Source of the DNA: Methylobacterium radiotolerans JCM 2831
GTDB taxonomy: Bacteria; Pseudomonadota; Alphaproteobacteria; Rhizobiales; Beijerinckiaceae
Length of the DNA stretch: 64,000 nucleotides
Assembly: GCF_000019725.1 (NCBI RefSeq)
Contig: NC_010505.1
Span: forward strand, 4,882,001 to 4,946,000
Direction of reading: 5' to 3'
Shown here piece after piece: positions 25,826 through 34,445 of this stretch. The notes under the pieces were generated by a model. It worked only from the letters and a program-made list of their open reading frames with translations, made no database searches and was not told the origin of the DNA. How positions within the stretch are numbered: the first letter of the stretch is position 1; the number at the start of each line of letters is the position of its first letter. The position numbers and the translations under genes were made by a program.

Positions 25826-26374
25826 ATGCCGATTACCGATGCGGATATTGGGTCAGATGTGGGTATCTTCTACCCGGATCTAGTCAATATTTATGGATGT
25901 CGAATCGAAAGCGGTTCGCGCATCGGCCCCTTCGTCGAGATCCAGCGCGGCAGCCGGATCGGCCCGCGCTGCAAGATCTCCTCGCACAGCTTCATCTGCG
26001 CGGGCGTCTCGATCGGGGCCGAGGTGTTCGTCGGCCACGGCGTGGTCTTCACCAACGAGCTGTATCCGGAAGCCACCAACGCGGACGGCAGCCTGAAGCG
26101 GGACGGCGAGTGGGAGCTCGTCGAGACCGTGGTCGAGGCCCGCGCCTCCATCGGCTCCAACGCCACCATCGTGGCGGGGATCACCATCGGCGAGGGCGCC
26201 CTGGTCGGCGCCGGTGCCGTCGTCACCCGGGACGTCCCGGCCTTCGCCATCGTCGCCGGATGCCCCGCGCGGGTCGTCGGCGACACGCGCACCAAGCGCG
26301 CCGAGAGCGCCGCGCGCGCCCGTTCCGTCCAGTCGCCGCGGCCCGAGCCGGCCGAGCCTCTGCAGGTTGCTTGA
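25826..26374 (+). CDS. Hexapeptide-repeat acyltransferase (WbpD-like)
   Basis: Left-handed beta-helix transferase (182 aa), similar to WbpD/WlbB, which N-acetylates a 3-amino-sugar nucleotide. Hexapeptide turns are clear: IGSDVGIF, IGPFVEIQ, IGPRCKIS, IGAEVFVGHG, IGSNATIV, IGEGALVGAGAVV. The catalytic-type His is in VGHGV. The C terminus is alanine/proline rich. ATG 25826 follows GAAGGAGCGG. It is the first gene of the cassette, 13 bp ahead of the Gfo/Idh gene. The pairing of WbpB-, WbpD- and WbpE-like genes supports formation of an acetylated 3-amino-3-deoxy sugar. Confidence 0.85.
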   Translation: MPITDADIGSDVGIFYPDLVNIYGCRIESGSRIGPFVEIQRGSRIGPRCKISSHSFICAGVSIGAEVFVGHGVVFTNELYPEATNADGSLKRDGEWELVETVVEARASIGSNATIVAGITIGEGALVGAGAVVTRDVPAFAIVAGCPARVVGDTRTKRAESAARARSVQSPRPEPAEPLQVA

Positions 26375-26387
26375 GGGGAATGCAGTC

Positions 26388-27416
26388 ATGATCTCGATCG
26401 GTATCGTCGGCTACGGCTACTGGGGGCCGAACCTCGCCCGGTGCACCTCGGAGAGCGAGCGCTGCCAGCTGGTGGCCATCGCCGACCAGTCGCCCGCCGC
26501 ACTCGCCCGGGCCGGCAAGCGCTACCCCGCCGTCCAGCTCCATCAGGACTGGCGCGACCTCGTGGCCGATCCCGCGATCGACGCCGTCATGGTGGCGACG
26601 CCCGTGAGCTCGCACTTCGAGATCGCCATCAACGCGCTCCGGGCCGGCAAGCACGTCTTCATCGAGAAGCCGATCACGCCCTCGGCCTTCGAGGCCCGGC
26701 TGCTGATCGAGGAGGCGGCCAAGCGCAACCTGACCCTGATGGTCGACCACACCTTCGTCTACACGGGCGCGGTCGAGAAGATCCACGAGCTCGTCACGAC
26801 CGGCGCCATCGGCGACGTGTTCTACTACGACTCGACCCGTGTGAATCTCGGCCTGTTCCAGCGCGACGTGAACGTGATCTGGGACCTGGCGGTCCACGAC
26901 CTCGCCATCCTCGACCACATCCTGGACCTCGCCCCGGTGGCGATCTCGGCGAGCGGCACCGGCCATTTCAGCGGTCGCCCCGAGAACATGGCCCACCTGA
27001 CCGTCTTCTACCCGCGCGGCGTCGTCGCGCAGATCAACGTCAACTGGCTCGCGCCCGTGAAGGTGCGGCAGACGCTGATCGGCGGCAGCAAGAAGATGAT
27101 CGTCTACAACGACCTCGACCCGATCGAGAAGGTCAAGGTCTACGACCGCGGCGTCACCGTCGGCGGCGGCTCGGACGACATCACCGAGCTGATGGTCTCC
27201 TACCGGACCGGCGACATGTGGTCGCCGCACCTGTCCTTCCGCGAGGCGCTGATCGTCGAGATCGAGCACTTCGCCGACTCCATCGAGAACGGCACCGCGC
27301 CCATGACCGACGGCCACAGCGGCCTGCGCGTCGTCGAGATGCTCGAGGCCGCCATGCGCTCCCTGCGCCAGAACGGCCACCCCATCGACCTCATGCCACT
27401 TGCGAGGGCCTCGTGA
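26388..27416 (+). CDS. Gfo/Idh/MocA-family oxidoreductase (WbpB-like)
   Basis: NAD(P)-dependent sugar-nucleotide dehydrogenase (342 aa), similar to WbpB/WlbA, which oxidises the 3-OH of a UDP-sugar before transamination. The N-terminal Rossmann motif GIVGYGYWGPNLAR is at 5-18, EKPIT at 93-97 and the family-conserved DHTFVYTGAV near 118-127. The active-site region with a lysine is in the C-terminal alpha/beta domain. The stop overlaps the next start (GTGA at 27413-27416), so translation is coupled. The substrate is inferred from neighbours. Confidence 0.85.
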   Translation: MISIGIVGYGYWGPNLARCTSESERCQLVAIADQSPAALARAGKRYPAVQLHQDWRDLVADPAIDAVMVATPVSSHFEIAINALRAGKHVFIEKPITPSAFEARLLIEEAAKRNLTLMVDHTFVYTGAVEKIHELVTTGAIGDVFYYDSTRVNLGLFQRDVNVIWDLAVHDLAILDHILDLAPVAISASGTGHFSGRPENMAHLTVFYPRGVVAQINVNWLAPVKVRQTLIGGSKKMIVYNDLDPIEKVKVYDRGVTVGGGSDDITELMVSYRTGDMWSPHLSFREALIVEIEHFADSIENGTAPMTDGHSGLRVVEMLEAAMRSLRQNGHPIDLMPLARAS

Positions 27417-28528
27417 TCCCCTTCCTCGACCTCAAGGCGCAGTACGCGGCGATCGGCGGCGACGTCGAGACCGCGGTTCTCAACGTCCTGCGCAGCGGCG
27501 ACTTCGTCCTCGGCCCGGCGGTCAGCGCCTTCGAGGCGGCCTTCGCCGAGGCCTGCGGCGCCCGCCACGCGGTCGCCGTCAGCAGCGGCACCGCGGCCCT
27601 GCACCTCGCCCTCCTCGCCCTCGACATCGGTCCGGGCGACGAGGTGATCACGGTCTCGTCGACCTTCGTGGCGACGGTGGCGGCGGTGCTGTACGCCGGC
27701 GCCACCCCGGTCCTCGTCGACATCGACCCGGTCAACTGGACCATGGACCCTGCCCTGGTCGAGGCGGCGATCACGCCCCGCACCAGGGCGATCCTGCCGG
27801 TGCACCTCCACGGCCGGATGGCCGACCTCGACGCCCTGTGCGCCATCGCCCGGCGCCACGGGGTCGCCCTCGTCGAGGACGCCGCCCAGGCGCACCTCGC
27901 CGAGCGCGCCGGCCGCAAGGCCGGCACGATCGGGGATATCGGCTGCTTCAGCTTCTATCCCGGCAAGAATCTCGGGGCCTACGGCGAGGGCGGCGCCATC
28001 GTCACGGACCGGGACGACCTCGCCGCGGCGGCCCGCTGCCTGCGCGACTGGGGTCAGCAGGGCAAGTACAACCACGTCCGCCACGGCTTCAACCTGCGCA
28101 TGGACGGCGTCCAGGGCGCGGTGCTGGGGGTCAAGCTCCCGCACCTGGAGGCCTGGACCCGCGCCCGCCAGGCGGTGGCGGCGGAGTACGGCGCCCGTCT
28201 CGCGGGCCTCGGCCTGGAGCTGCCGGCCCCCGCCGGGCTCGACCACGTGTTCCACGTCTACGCCGTGTCGACGGCGGACCGCGAGGGGCTGCGCCGGTAC
28301 CTCAACGCGGCCGGCATCGCCACCGGCATCCACTACCCCGTCCCGGTCCACCGGCAGCCCGCCTACAGCCACCTCGACGACGGCGCCGGCCGGCTGCCGG
28401 TCACCGAGCGGCTGGCCGCCCGGACTCTGTCCCTCCCGATGTTCCCCGAGATGACGTCCGCGCAGATCGACACCGTCTGCCGGGCCGTCACCAGCTACTG
28501 CGAGGTCGCCGATGCCCAAGCTGCGTGA
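27413..28528 (+). CDS. DegT/DnrJ/EryC1-family aminotransferase (WbpE-like)
   Basis: PLP-dependent sugar-nucleotide aminotransferase (371 aa). It opens with the WbpE-type VIPFLDLKAQY. AVSSGTAALHLALLAL carries the phosphate-binding SGTAAL at 58-63, VEDAAQA has the PLP-binding D156, and FYPGKNLGAYGEGG has the catalytic K185. GTG 27413 overlaps the previous stop. It likely transaminates the 3-keto sugar made by the Gfo/Idh enzyme. Together with the acetyltransferase this resembles the three-gene set for UDP-diamino-uronate or related 3-acetamido sugars, but the substrate cannot be read from sequence alone. Confidence 0.85.
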   Translation: MIPFLDLKAQYAAIGGDVETAVLNVLRSGDFVLGPAVSAFEAAFAEACGARHAVAVSSGTAALHLALLALDIGPGDEVITVSSTFVATVAAVLYAGATPVLVDIDPVNWTMDPALVEAAITPRTRAILPVHLHGRMADLDALCAIARRHGVALVEDAAQAHLAERAGRKAGTIGDIGCFSFYPGKNLGAYGEGGAIVTDRDDLAAAARCLRDWGQQGKYNHVRHGFNLRMDGVQGAVLGVKLPHLEAWTRARQAVAAEYGARLAGLGLELPAPAGLDHVFHVYAVSTADREGLRRYLNAAGIATGIHYPVPVHRQPAYSHLDDGAGRLPVTERLAARTLSLPMFPEMTSAQIDTVCRAVTSYCEVADAQAA

Positions 28529-29543
28529 GGTCACCAAGGGAAGCCGGTTCAGCGGCGACCTGCGCGGGACCCGGATCCTGGTCACCGGCGGATCGGGCTT
28601 CATCGGCTCCCACATCATCGACCTGCTGGTCGAGGCCGGCTGCGACGAGATCGTGGCCATCGACAACATGATCCGCGGCCGCCCCGAGAATCTCGGGGAC
28701 GCCCTCGGCTCCGGCCGCGTCCGCCTCGTCCAGGGCGACATCCGCGACCGCGCCCTGATGGACACGCTGATCAAGGGCACCGACGTGGTGTTCCACCAGG
28801 CGGCCCTGCGGATCACGCAGTGCGCCGCGGAGCCGCGCCACGCCTTCGAGGTGATGGCCGCCGCGACCTTCAACCTGCTGGAGAACTGCGTCGAGGCCGG
28901 CGTCGCCAAGGTGGTGATGGCCTCCTCGGCCTCGGTCTACGGGATGGCGGAGGTCTTCCCGACGACCGAGAAGCACCACCCCTACGACAACCGGACCCTG
29001 TACGGCGCCGCCAAGTCCTTCGGCGAAGGTCTGCTGCGCTCGTTCAACGACATGCACGGGCTCGACTACGTCGCGCTCCGGTACTTCAACGCCTACGGCC
29101 CGCGGATGGACCTGACCGGCCGCTACACCGAGGTCATGGTCCGCTGGATGCAGCGCCTGGCCGAGGGCCAGTCGCCGATCGTCTTCGGCGACGGCCTGCA
29201 GACCATGGACCTCGTCCATGTCCGCGACATCGCCCGGGCCAACATCCTGTCGGCGATCTCGCCGGCCACCGACGTGGTGCTCAACGTCGGCACCGGCGTC
29301 GAGACCTCGCTGGTCGACCTCGCCGGCCACCTCACCCGGATCATGGGCCGGGACGGCACGCCGCTGATCCACGAGGCCGAGCGGGCCGTGAACCCGGTGC
29401 CCCGGCGTCTCTGCGACACGAGCCTCGCCAAGGAGCTGATCGGCTTCGAGGCGAAGATCGGGGCCGCCGAGGGCCTCGCCGACCTCGTCGCCTGGTGGCA
29501 GGACGAGTCCCGCTCCGAGCATCTGCGGCGGGCGATGGCATGA
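28512..29543 (+). CDS. NAD-dependent epimerase/dehydratase, extended SDR (WbpP/GalE-like)
   Basis: Nucleotide-sugar SDR (343 aa). NAD motif TGGSGFIG at 25-32, serine-rich SSASVYG at 138-144 and catalytic Y164xxxK168 in LYGAAKSFGE. The C-terminal substrate part includes RYFNAYGPRMD near 193. It would act as a 4-epimerase or 4,6-dehydratase on a UDP- or GDP-sugar; motifs alone do not decide. The gene overlaps the aminotransferase gene by 17 bp and the next by 4 bp, so it belongs to one transcript. The start is ATG 28512. Confidence 0.82.
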   Translation: MPKLREVTKGSRFSGDLRGTRILVTGGSGFIGSHIIDLLVEAGCDEIVAIDNMIRGRPENLGDALGSGRVRLVQGDIRDRALMDTLIKGTDVVFHQAALRITQCAAEPRHAFEVMAAATFNLLENCVEAGVAKVVMASSASVYGMAEVFPTTEKHHPYDNRTLYGAAKSFGEGLLRSFNDMHGLDYVALRYFNAYGPRMDLTGRYTEVMVRWMQRLAEGQSPIVFGDGLQTMDLVHVRDIARANILSAISPATDVVLNVGTGVETSLVDLAGHLTRIMGRDGTPLIHEAERAVNPVPRRLCDTSLAKELIGFEAKIGAAEGLADLVAWWQDESRSEHLRRAMA

Positions 29544-30676
29544 TCCCGATCGCCAAGCCCGAAGTCGGCGACCCCGAGGCCGAGGCCGCCGCCGCCGTCG
29601 TCCGCTCCGGATGGCTGACCCAGGGGCCGCAGGTCGCGGCCTTCGAGACGGAGTTCGCCGCGACCGTCGGCGCGCCCCACGCCTGCGCGGTCTCGAACTG
29701 CACGACCGCGCTGCATCTCGCGCTCCTCGCCGTCGGGGTCGGCCCCGGCGACGAGGTGGTGACGGTGAGCCACAGCTTCATCGCCACCGCCAACGCCATC
29801 GCCCAGTGCGGTGCGACGCCGATCTTCGTCGACATCGACCCGGCCACCTTCAACATGGCTCCGGACGCCGCCGCGGCGGCGATCACCGCTAAGACGAAGG
29901 CGATCGTCTGCGTCCACCAGATGGGCATGCCCTGCGACCTGGAGGCGATCGCCGCGATCGGGCGCCGGTCCGGCATCCCGGTGATCGAGGACGCGGCCTG
30001 CGCCATCGGCTCCGAGCGGCTCCAGGGCGACGTCTGGCGGCCGATCGGCAGCCCGGCGGGCGACATCGCCTGCTTCTCGTTCCACCCGCGCAAGGTGCTG
30101 ACCACCGGCGACGGCGGCATGATCACCACCGCCAGCGCCGCGTGGGACCGGACCTTCCGGCTGCTGCGCCAGCACGGGATGAGCGTCTCCGACATCGCCC
30201 GCCACGGCAGCGCCCGGGTGGTGGTCGAGGAGTACGCCATCGCGGGTTTCAACTACCGGATGACGGACGTGCAGGCGGCCATCGGCCGGGAGCAGCTGAA
30301 GCGGCTGCCCGACCTGATCGCCCGGCGCCGCGCCCTCGCCGACGGCTACCGCGCGCGGCTGGCCGACCTTCCCGGGGTGACGCCGCCGCCCGAGCCGATG
30401 GGGCTGCGCAGCAACTGGCAGAGCTACTGCGTCCGCCTCCCGGACGACGCGGACCAGCAGGCGGTCATGCAGGCGATGCTCGACCGGGGCATCGCCACCC
30501 GCCGGGGCATCATGTGCGCGCATCTGGAGCCGCCCTACGCGGAGGCGCCGCGGCGGTTCGCGCTGCCCGAATCCGAGCGGGCGCGCGACCACGCGATCCT
30601 GCTGCCGCTCTACGCGGCGATGACGGAGGCGGAGCAGGATCAGGTCGTCGACGCCCTGCGCGACGCCCTGCGATGA
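29540..30676 (+). CDS. DegT/DnrJ/EryC1-family aminotransferase (perosamine/4-amino-sugar type)
   Basis: Second PLP aminotransferase (378 aa) of the cassette. IPIAKPEVGDPE at the start and VVRSGWLTQGPQVAAFE are typical of sugar 4-aminotransferases such as PerA/PseC-like enzymes. SNCTTALHL at 52-60, VIEDAAC with D151, FHPRKVLTTGDGG with catalytic K185 and NYRMTDVQAAIG are all present. ATG 29540 overlaps the previous stop (ATGA). Two DegT enzymes in one operon suggest a sugar aminated at two positions, or two different amino sugars in the repeat unit. Confidence 0.85.
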   Translation: MIPIAKPEVGDPEAEAAAAVVRSGWLTQGPQVAAFETEFAATVGAPHACAVSNCTTALHLALLAVGVGPGDEVVTVSHSFIATANAIAQCGATPIFVDIDPATFNMAPDAAAAAITAKTKAIVCVHQMGMPCDLEAIAAIGRRSGIPVIEDAACAIGSERLQGDVWRPIGSPAGDIACFSFHPRKVLTTGDGGMITTASAAWDRTFRLLRQHGMSVSDIARHGSARVVVEEYAIAGFNYRMTDVQAAIGREQLKRLPDLIARRRALADGYRARLADLPGVTPPPEPMGLRSNWQSYCVRLPDDADQQAVMQAMLDRGIATRRGIMCAHLEPPYAEAPRRFALPESERARDHAILLPLYAAMTEAEQDQVVDALRDALR

Positions 30677-31473
30677 TCCCCGCACCGGTCAAGAGCCTCG
30701 CCCGGACGGTCGGCCTGACGCGCCCGCGCGTCGCCGCCGCCCGGATGGCCTGCGAGCGCACGACGCTCGCCCTCGCCCGGATCCGGCGGCCGGCGCCGGG
30801 CGGCCGCATCCTCTGCTACCACTCGGTGGGCCAGTCGGAATGCGGCGTCAACGACGTCTCTCCCGCGCGCTTCCGCCACCAGCTCGAGCGCGCGCTCGGG
30901 CTCGGCTACCGCTTCGTGCCGGCGGCCACGATCGCCGACGGGCGCGGCGGCGCGCGGGACCTCGCCATCACCTTCGACGACGGCTGGCGCAGCGTCCTCA
31001 GCGGGGCGGCGCCGGTCCTCAGCGATCTCGGGATCCCCTGGACCCTGTTCGTCGTGTCGGGCTGGCTCGACCGGCCCGAGAGCGCGCCGCCCGGAATCCT
31101 GGGCTGGCGCGCCATCGAGGCGCTCGCGGCGAACGGGGTCGAGATCGGCAGCCATTCCGTGACCCACCCGGATTTCGGGCGCCTCAGCGCGGAAGAGGCG
31201 GCCGAGGAGCTGGAGGAATCCCGGCGCGCCATCGGGGCCCGCCTTGGCGTCCTGCCCGACTCCTTCGCGATCCCCCTGGGGCAGTCGGCGAACTGGACGC
31301 GGGCGGCCGCCCACGCGGCCCGGGAGGCGGGCTACCGGATCGTCTACGCGCAGGCGGTGGAGACCCGTCCCGCCGGAACCGTGGCGCGCAGCTTCGTCAC
31401 GCAGTTCGACAACGATCTCGTCTTCGGTGCCCTGCTCCGGGGCGCCTACGACGCCTGGGAGGAGTGGGTATGA
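30673..31473 (+). CDS. Polysaccharide deacetylase (NodB/CE4 family)
   Basis: Carbohydrate esterase family 4 deacetylase (266 aa), which removes N- or O-acetyl groups from amino sugars. The metal-binding motifs are complete: ITFDDGW with D102 and D103 (motif 1) and SHSVTHPDF with H161 and H165 (motif 2). LCYHSVG at 48-54 is typical of PgaB-like enzymes. No signal peptide is obvious, so the enzyme may act in the cytoplasm on the lipid-linked or nucleotide sugar. ATG 30673 overlaps the aminotransferase stop. Pairing with an acetyltransferase in the same operon is notable. Confidence 0.85.
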   Translation: MIPAPVKSLARTVGLTRPRVAAARMACERTTLALARIRRPAPGGRILCYHSVGQSECGVNDVSPARFRHQLERALGLGYRFVPAATIADGRGGARDLAITFDDGWRSVLSGAAPVLSDLGIPWTLFVVSGWLDRPESAPPGILGWRAIEALAANGVEIGSHSVTHPDFGRLSAEEAAEELEESRRAIGARLGVLPDSFAIPLGQSANWTRAAAHAAREAGYRIVYAQAVETRPAGTVARSFVTQFDNDLVFGALLRGAYDAWEEWV

Positions 31474-32438
31474 ACCGACCCGCGCAGCGCCGCGTCTCCG
31501 TCGTGGTGCCCACCTGCAACCGGCCCGCCTTCCTGCGCGAGGCCCTGGCGAGCATCCGCGCCCTGGAAGGCCCCGACCTCGCCTTCGAGATCATCGTCGG
31601 CGACAACGGCGAGCCGGGGCCGGCCGCCGAGGTCGCCGCCGCGTTCGGCGCGATCCACGTCCCGGTCGACCGGCCCGGCGCCGGCGCGGCCCGCAACGCC
31701 GGCCTGACCCGGGCGAGCGCGCCCTACGTGGCGTTCCTCGACGACGACGACGTCTGGCAGCCGGCGCATATCCGGGAGCATCTGCGCCTGTTCGAGGCCG
31801 ATCCGGAGCTCGGGGTCGTGTTCGGGCAGATCGTCACCGCCGACCACGACCTCGTGCCGACCTACGGCCCCTGGCCGCCGGAACTTCCGTCCGACAAGGG
31901 CGCGCTGCTGCGCCGCATGCTGAGCGGCTACTTCCCGCAGATCGGGGCGACCGTGGTGCGCCGGACCGTCGTGGACGCGATCGGCCTGTTCGACGAGGCC
32001 CTGCTCGGCGATCAGGACTGGGACTGGCAGCTGCGCGCGGTCCGCGGCCACGGGGTGGGCTTCGTCGCGGCGCCCTGCGTCCATTTCCGGCAGCGGCCGG
32101 CGGGGACCTTCGACCGCCTGATCGCCCGCCGGATCCACTTCACCCGCGTGGTCTTCCGACGCCACGCGCCGGCGCTCGGCGTCTCGCGGATCGCGGCCCT
32201 GCGGCTCTATTTCGGGACCGTGCAGGGTTACTACGACGCCCTGCTGGACGCCACCGAGGCCCACATGGCCCGCGGCGACCGCCGCGCGGCCGCGGGGGCC
32301 TTCCTCACGGCTTTCCGCCTGATGCCGCACCGGGCGATCCGGCAGGCCTTCCGGCCGACGCGCGTGCGCGCGGCCCTGCTGGCGCTGGCCGCCGGGCCGG
32401 CAGCCCGGCCGCTGACCGCCGACCCGAAGACGCGCTGA
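31470..32438 (+). CDS. Family 2 glycosyltransferase
   Basis: GT-A glycosyltransferase (322 aa), last gene of the amino-sugar operon. RRVSVVVPTCNRPAFLREAL is near the N terminus, FLDDDDVW near 91-97 is the DXD-type metal site, and DQDWDWQLRAV near 182 is the acceptor-side catalytic segment. ATG 31470 overlaps the deacetylase stop (ATGA), so six genes in a row are translationally linked. It is the natural candidate to attach the amino sugar made by the cassette to the growing repeat unit, which is inference. Confidence 0.83.
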   Translation: MNRPAQRRVSVVVPTCNRPAFLREALASIRALEGPDLAFEIIVGDNGEPGPAAEVAAAFGAIHVPVDRPGAGAARNAGLTRASAPYVAFLDDDDVWQPAHIREHLRLFEADPELGVVFGQIVTADHDLVPTYGPWPPELPSDKGALLRRMLSGYFPQIGATVVRRTVVDAIGLFDEALLGDQDWDWQLRAVRGHGVGFVAAPCVHFRQRPAGTFDRLIARRIHFTRVVFRRHAPALGVSRIAALRLYFGTVQGYYDALLDATEAHMARGDRRAAAGAFLTAFRLMPHRAIRQAFRPTRVRAALLALAAGPAARPLTADPKTR

Positions 32439-32735
32439 GCCGGACGGGACTGTCGCTCCGCGGCGCGGGCCTCCCCGGGGCCCGGCCGCCGGAGCGCGCT
32501 CGCTGTGTCCCTGTCGTACCCGGCGCGCGCCGCCGCCCGGGAGGCCGCGCCGTCCTGCGAGGCTCGACCGCCGCTGCCGGCGAAGCGCGGGCCGTCGCGG
32601 CGGACGCCCGTGAGGGCCCGGGGACGACCGCTCCGGCCTCCGGCGCCGCGCGAGGCGGAGGGGACCGCGTCGCCGGTCGCGACGCCCCCCGTCCCCGCAT
32701 GACAGACCCGCAGGCGCGCGGGTCCGGTGGCGGCC
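32439..32735. other. GC-rich gap between convergent genes
   Basis: Nearly 300 bases with no gene. GC content is very high and the sequence is rich in CGCGC-type low-complexity words. No clear terminator hairpin was picked by eye. Confidence 0.4.
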
Positions 32736-34430
32736 TCAGGTGCTGGGGACCTGCGCCCGGACCCGCATCGGGCCGAACCGGTCCTTCACGTTGCGGACCA
32801 GCCATTCCGGGAGGAGCAGCCGCACCGGTTCCCAGAGGCCGGAGAAGTCGCCCGCGCGGCGCAGGACGAGCCAGGAGGCGACGCGCTGGCGCAGCGGCAG
32901 CATGCCGATGTAGTTCTTGGTCATCTCCGACACGGGGAAGTCCGAGCCGAACATGTCCTGGTGGCGCAGGTCCGGCTCGCCGAGATGGGGCGTCTCGGCC
33001 GGGCCGGCCGCGTCGGTCTCCGGGGGCAGCCGGGGCAGGGCCCGCGCCTGCGCGTAGATCGCGTCGAGTCCCGCCAGCCAGGCGGCCGGCGCGTAGAGGC
33101 CGGCGACCGCGGCGGCGCTCTCGGCGCCCGCGGCGTCCCGCGCGGCGGCGTCGGTGATCAGCGCCGTGAGGTGGGCCTCGTAGGCGGCCTGGTCGTGGGC
33201 GACCCGGGCCGTGACGTCGAGCCCCGGATGGTTGATCGCCACGATCTCCGCCGCCGCGGGGGCCTCGAAGCGCGTGACCAGCGGCAGCCCGTAGGCGGCG
33301 GCCTCCAGCATCGAGGTCGACGACACGAACGGGTAGGAATCGACGTAGATGTCGGCCGCCTCGAAGAAGACCCGCGGGTCCGGCAGCTCGGCATGGGCCG
33401 TGATGCGCCCGCCGGTGGCGGCCCGGGCCCGTTCCCAGTCGGCCCGCTCGCCGGGGCCGACCACGATGAGCCGGGCCTGCGGATGCGCCGCGAGGAGGTC
33501 GACGTGGCGGTCCGCGTAGGTGACCGCCCCGACGTTGCGGTACTTCGCCCCCCGGGCCACCGAGACCAGGAGGACGCTGTCCTCCGGGACACCGAGGGCC
33601 CGCTTGGCCGCGCTGCGGGTTCGCTGGCGCTCGGGCAGGGTGATCAGGGTCGGCAGCAGGAGGCTGCGGGCCGGATCGACGCCGCGCCGCGTGACGGCCA
33701 GCCGGCGCGCGGCCTCGCGCAGGTTGATCACCGCGTGACTGATCCGCGTCCCGATCCAGAACAGGTGGTCGGCGTGGTTGAGGAGCAGGACCGGCGGGCT
33801 CTTCGCCGGATCCGCGAAGGCGATCAGCGGGACCACGTCCTCGCAGTGGATGTGCAGGACGACGACGTCGTAGCCGCGCGCGATCTGGCGCAGCTCCCGC
33901 GCCCAGGCGAGCTTGTCGCCCTTGTGGTGGTTCAGGTGGTGGATCCCGCCGCCGCTCTCGCGCACCGCGGCGGTGATCCGCGCGTCGACCGGGCCGCGGT
34001 GCTGGGTCAGGGCGACGCCGTTGACCCGGTCGCGGTCGGCGCCGATCCAGAGCGCGAGCATCTTGGTGAGGCCGCCCACCGGGGCGAGCTGCGTGCAGAC
34101 GTGGAGGACGCGCCGGTACGGGGCCCCGTCGGCGCCCGCGCCGTGCCGGGCGTCGCCGCCGCCGTCGAGGGTTCGGCCGATCCCGGTCATCAACCGTTCG
34201 AGGCGCGGGCTCGCGAACACGCCGCAGTGCCGGTGCGCCGCCAGGGTCGCCGCGATGGCGGTCTCGACGGCCGCGCCGGCCCGGTCGCCGGCCGCCGCGA
34301 GGCGCTCCGCGTGCCGCACCCGGGCATCGAAGGCGGCGAAGTTCGACCGGATCCGCCCGGCGCGGGACGCCGTCCCGCCCGCGGTTCCCCCATCGCCGTC
34401 ACGGCAGAGTTCCGACGCGCCTTTGACCAT
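32736..34430 (-). CDS. GT-B glycosyltransferase, group 1 family
   Basis: Large glycosyltransferase of 564 aa. An N-terminal region of about 110 residues of unknown role is followed by a GT-B core beginning RVLHVCTQLAPVGGLTKM. The donor domain has LIVVGPGERADWERA, VFFEAADIYVDSYPF and the glutamate-bearing TSMLEAAAYGLPLVT. A C-terminal 110-residue tail (RQRVASWLVLRRAGDFSGLW) probably contacts the membrane. ATG 34430 follows GGAGGGCG; GTG 34433 is the alternative. It lies just after the wzt-like gene on the same strand, with a 15-bp gap, so it is part of the ABC exporter operon. Confidence 0.75.
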   Translation of the reverse strand: MVKGASELCRDGDGGTAGGTASRAGRIRSNFAAFDARVRHAERLAAAGDRAGAAVETAIAATLAAHRHCGVFASPRLERLMTGIGRTLDGGGDARHGAGADGAPYRRVLHVCTQLAPVGGLTKMLALWIGADRDRVNGVALTQHRGPVDARITAAVRESGGGIHHLNHHKGDKLAWARELRQIARGYDVVVLHIHCEDVVPLIAFADPAKSPPVLLLNHADHLFWIGTRISHAVINLREAARRLAVTRRGVDPARSLLLPTLITLPERQRTRSAAKRALGVPEDSVLLVSVARGAKYRNVGAVTYADRHVDLLAAHPQARLIVVGPGERADWERARAATGGRITAHAELPDPRVFFEAADIYVDSYPFVSSTSMLEAAAYGLPLVTRFEAPAAAEIVAINHPGLDVTARVAHDQAAYEAHLTALITDAAARDAAGAESAAAVAGLYAPAAWLAGLDAIYAQARALPRLPPETDAAGPAETPHLGEPDLRHQDMFGSDFPVSEMTKNYIGMLPLRQRVASWLVLRRAGDFSGLWEPVRLLLPEWLVRNVKDRFGPMRVRAQVPST

Positions 34431-34445
34431 CACGCCCTCCGGGCC

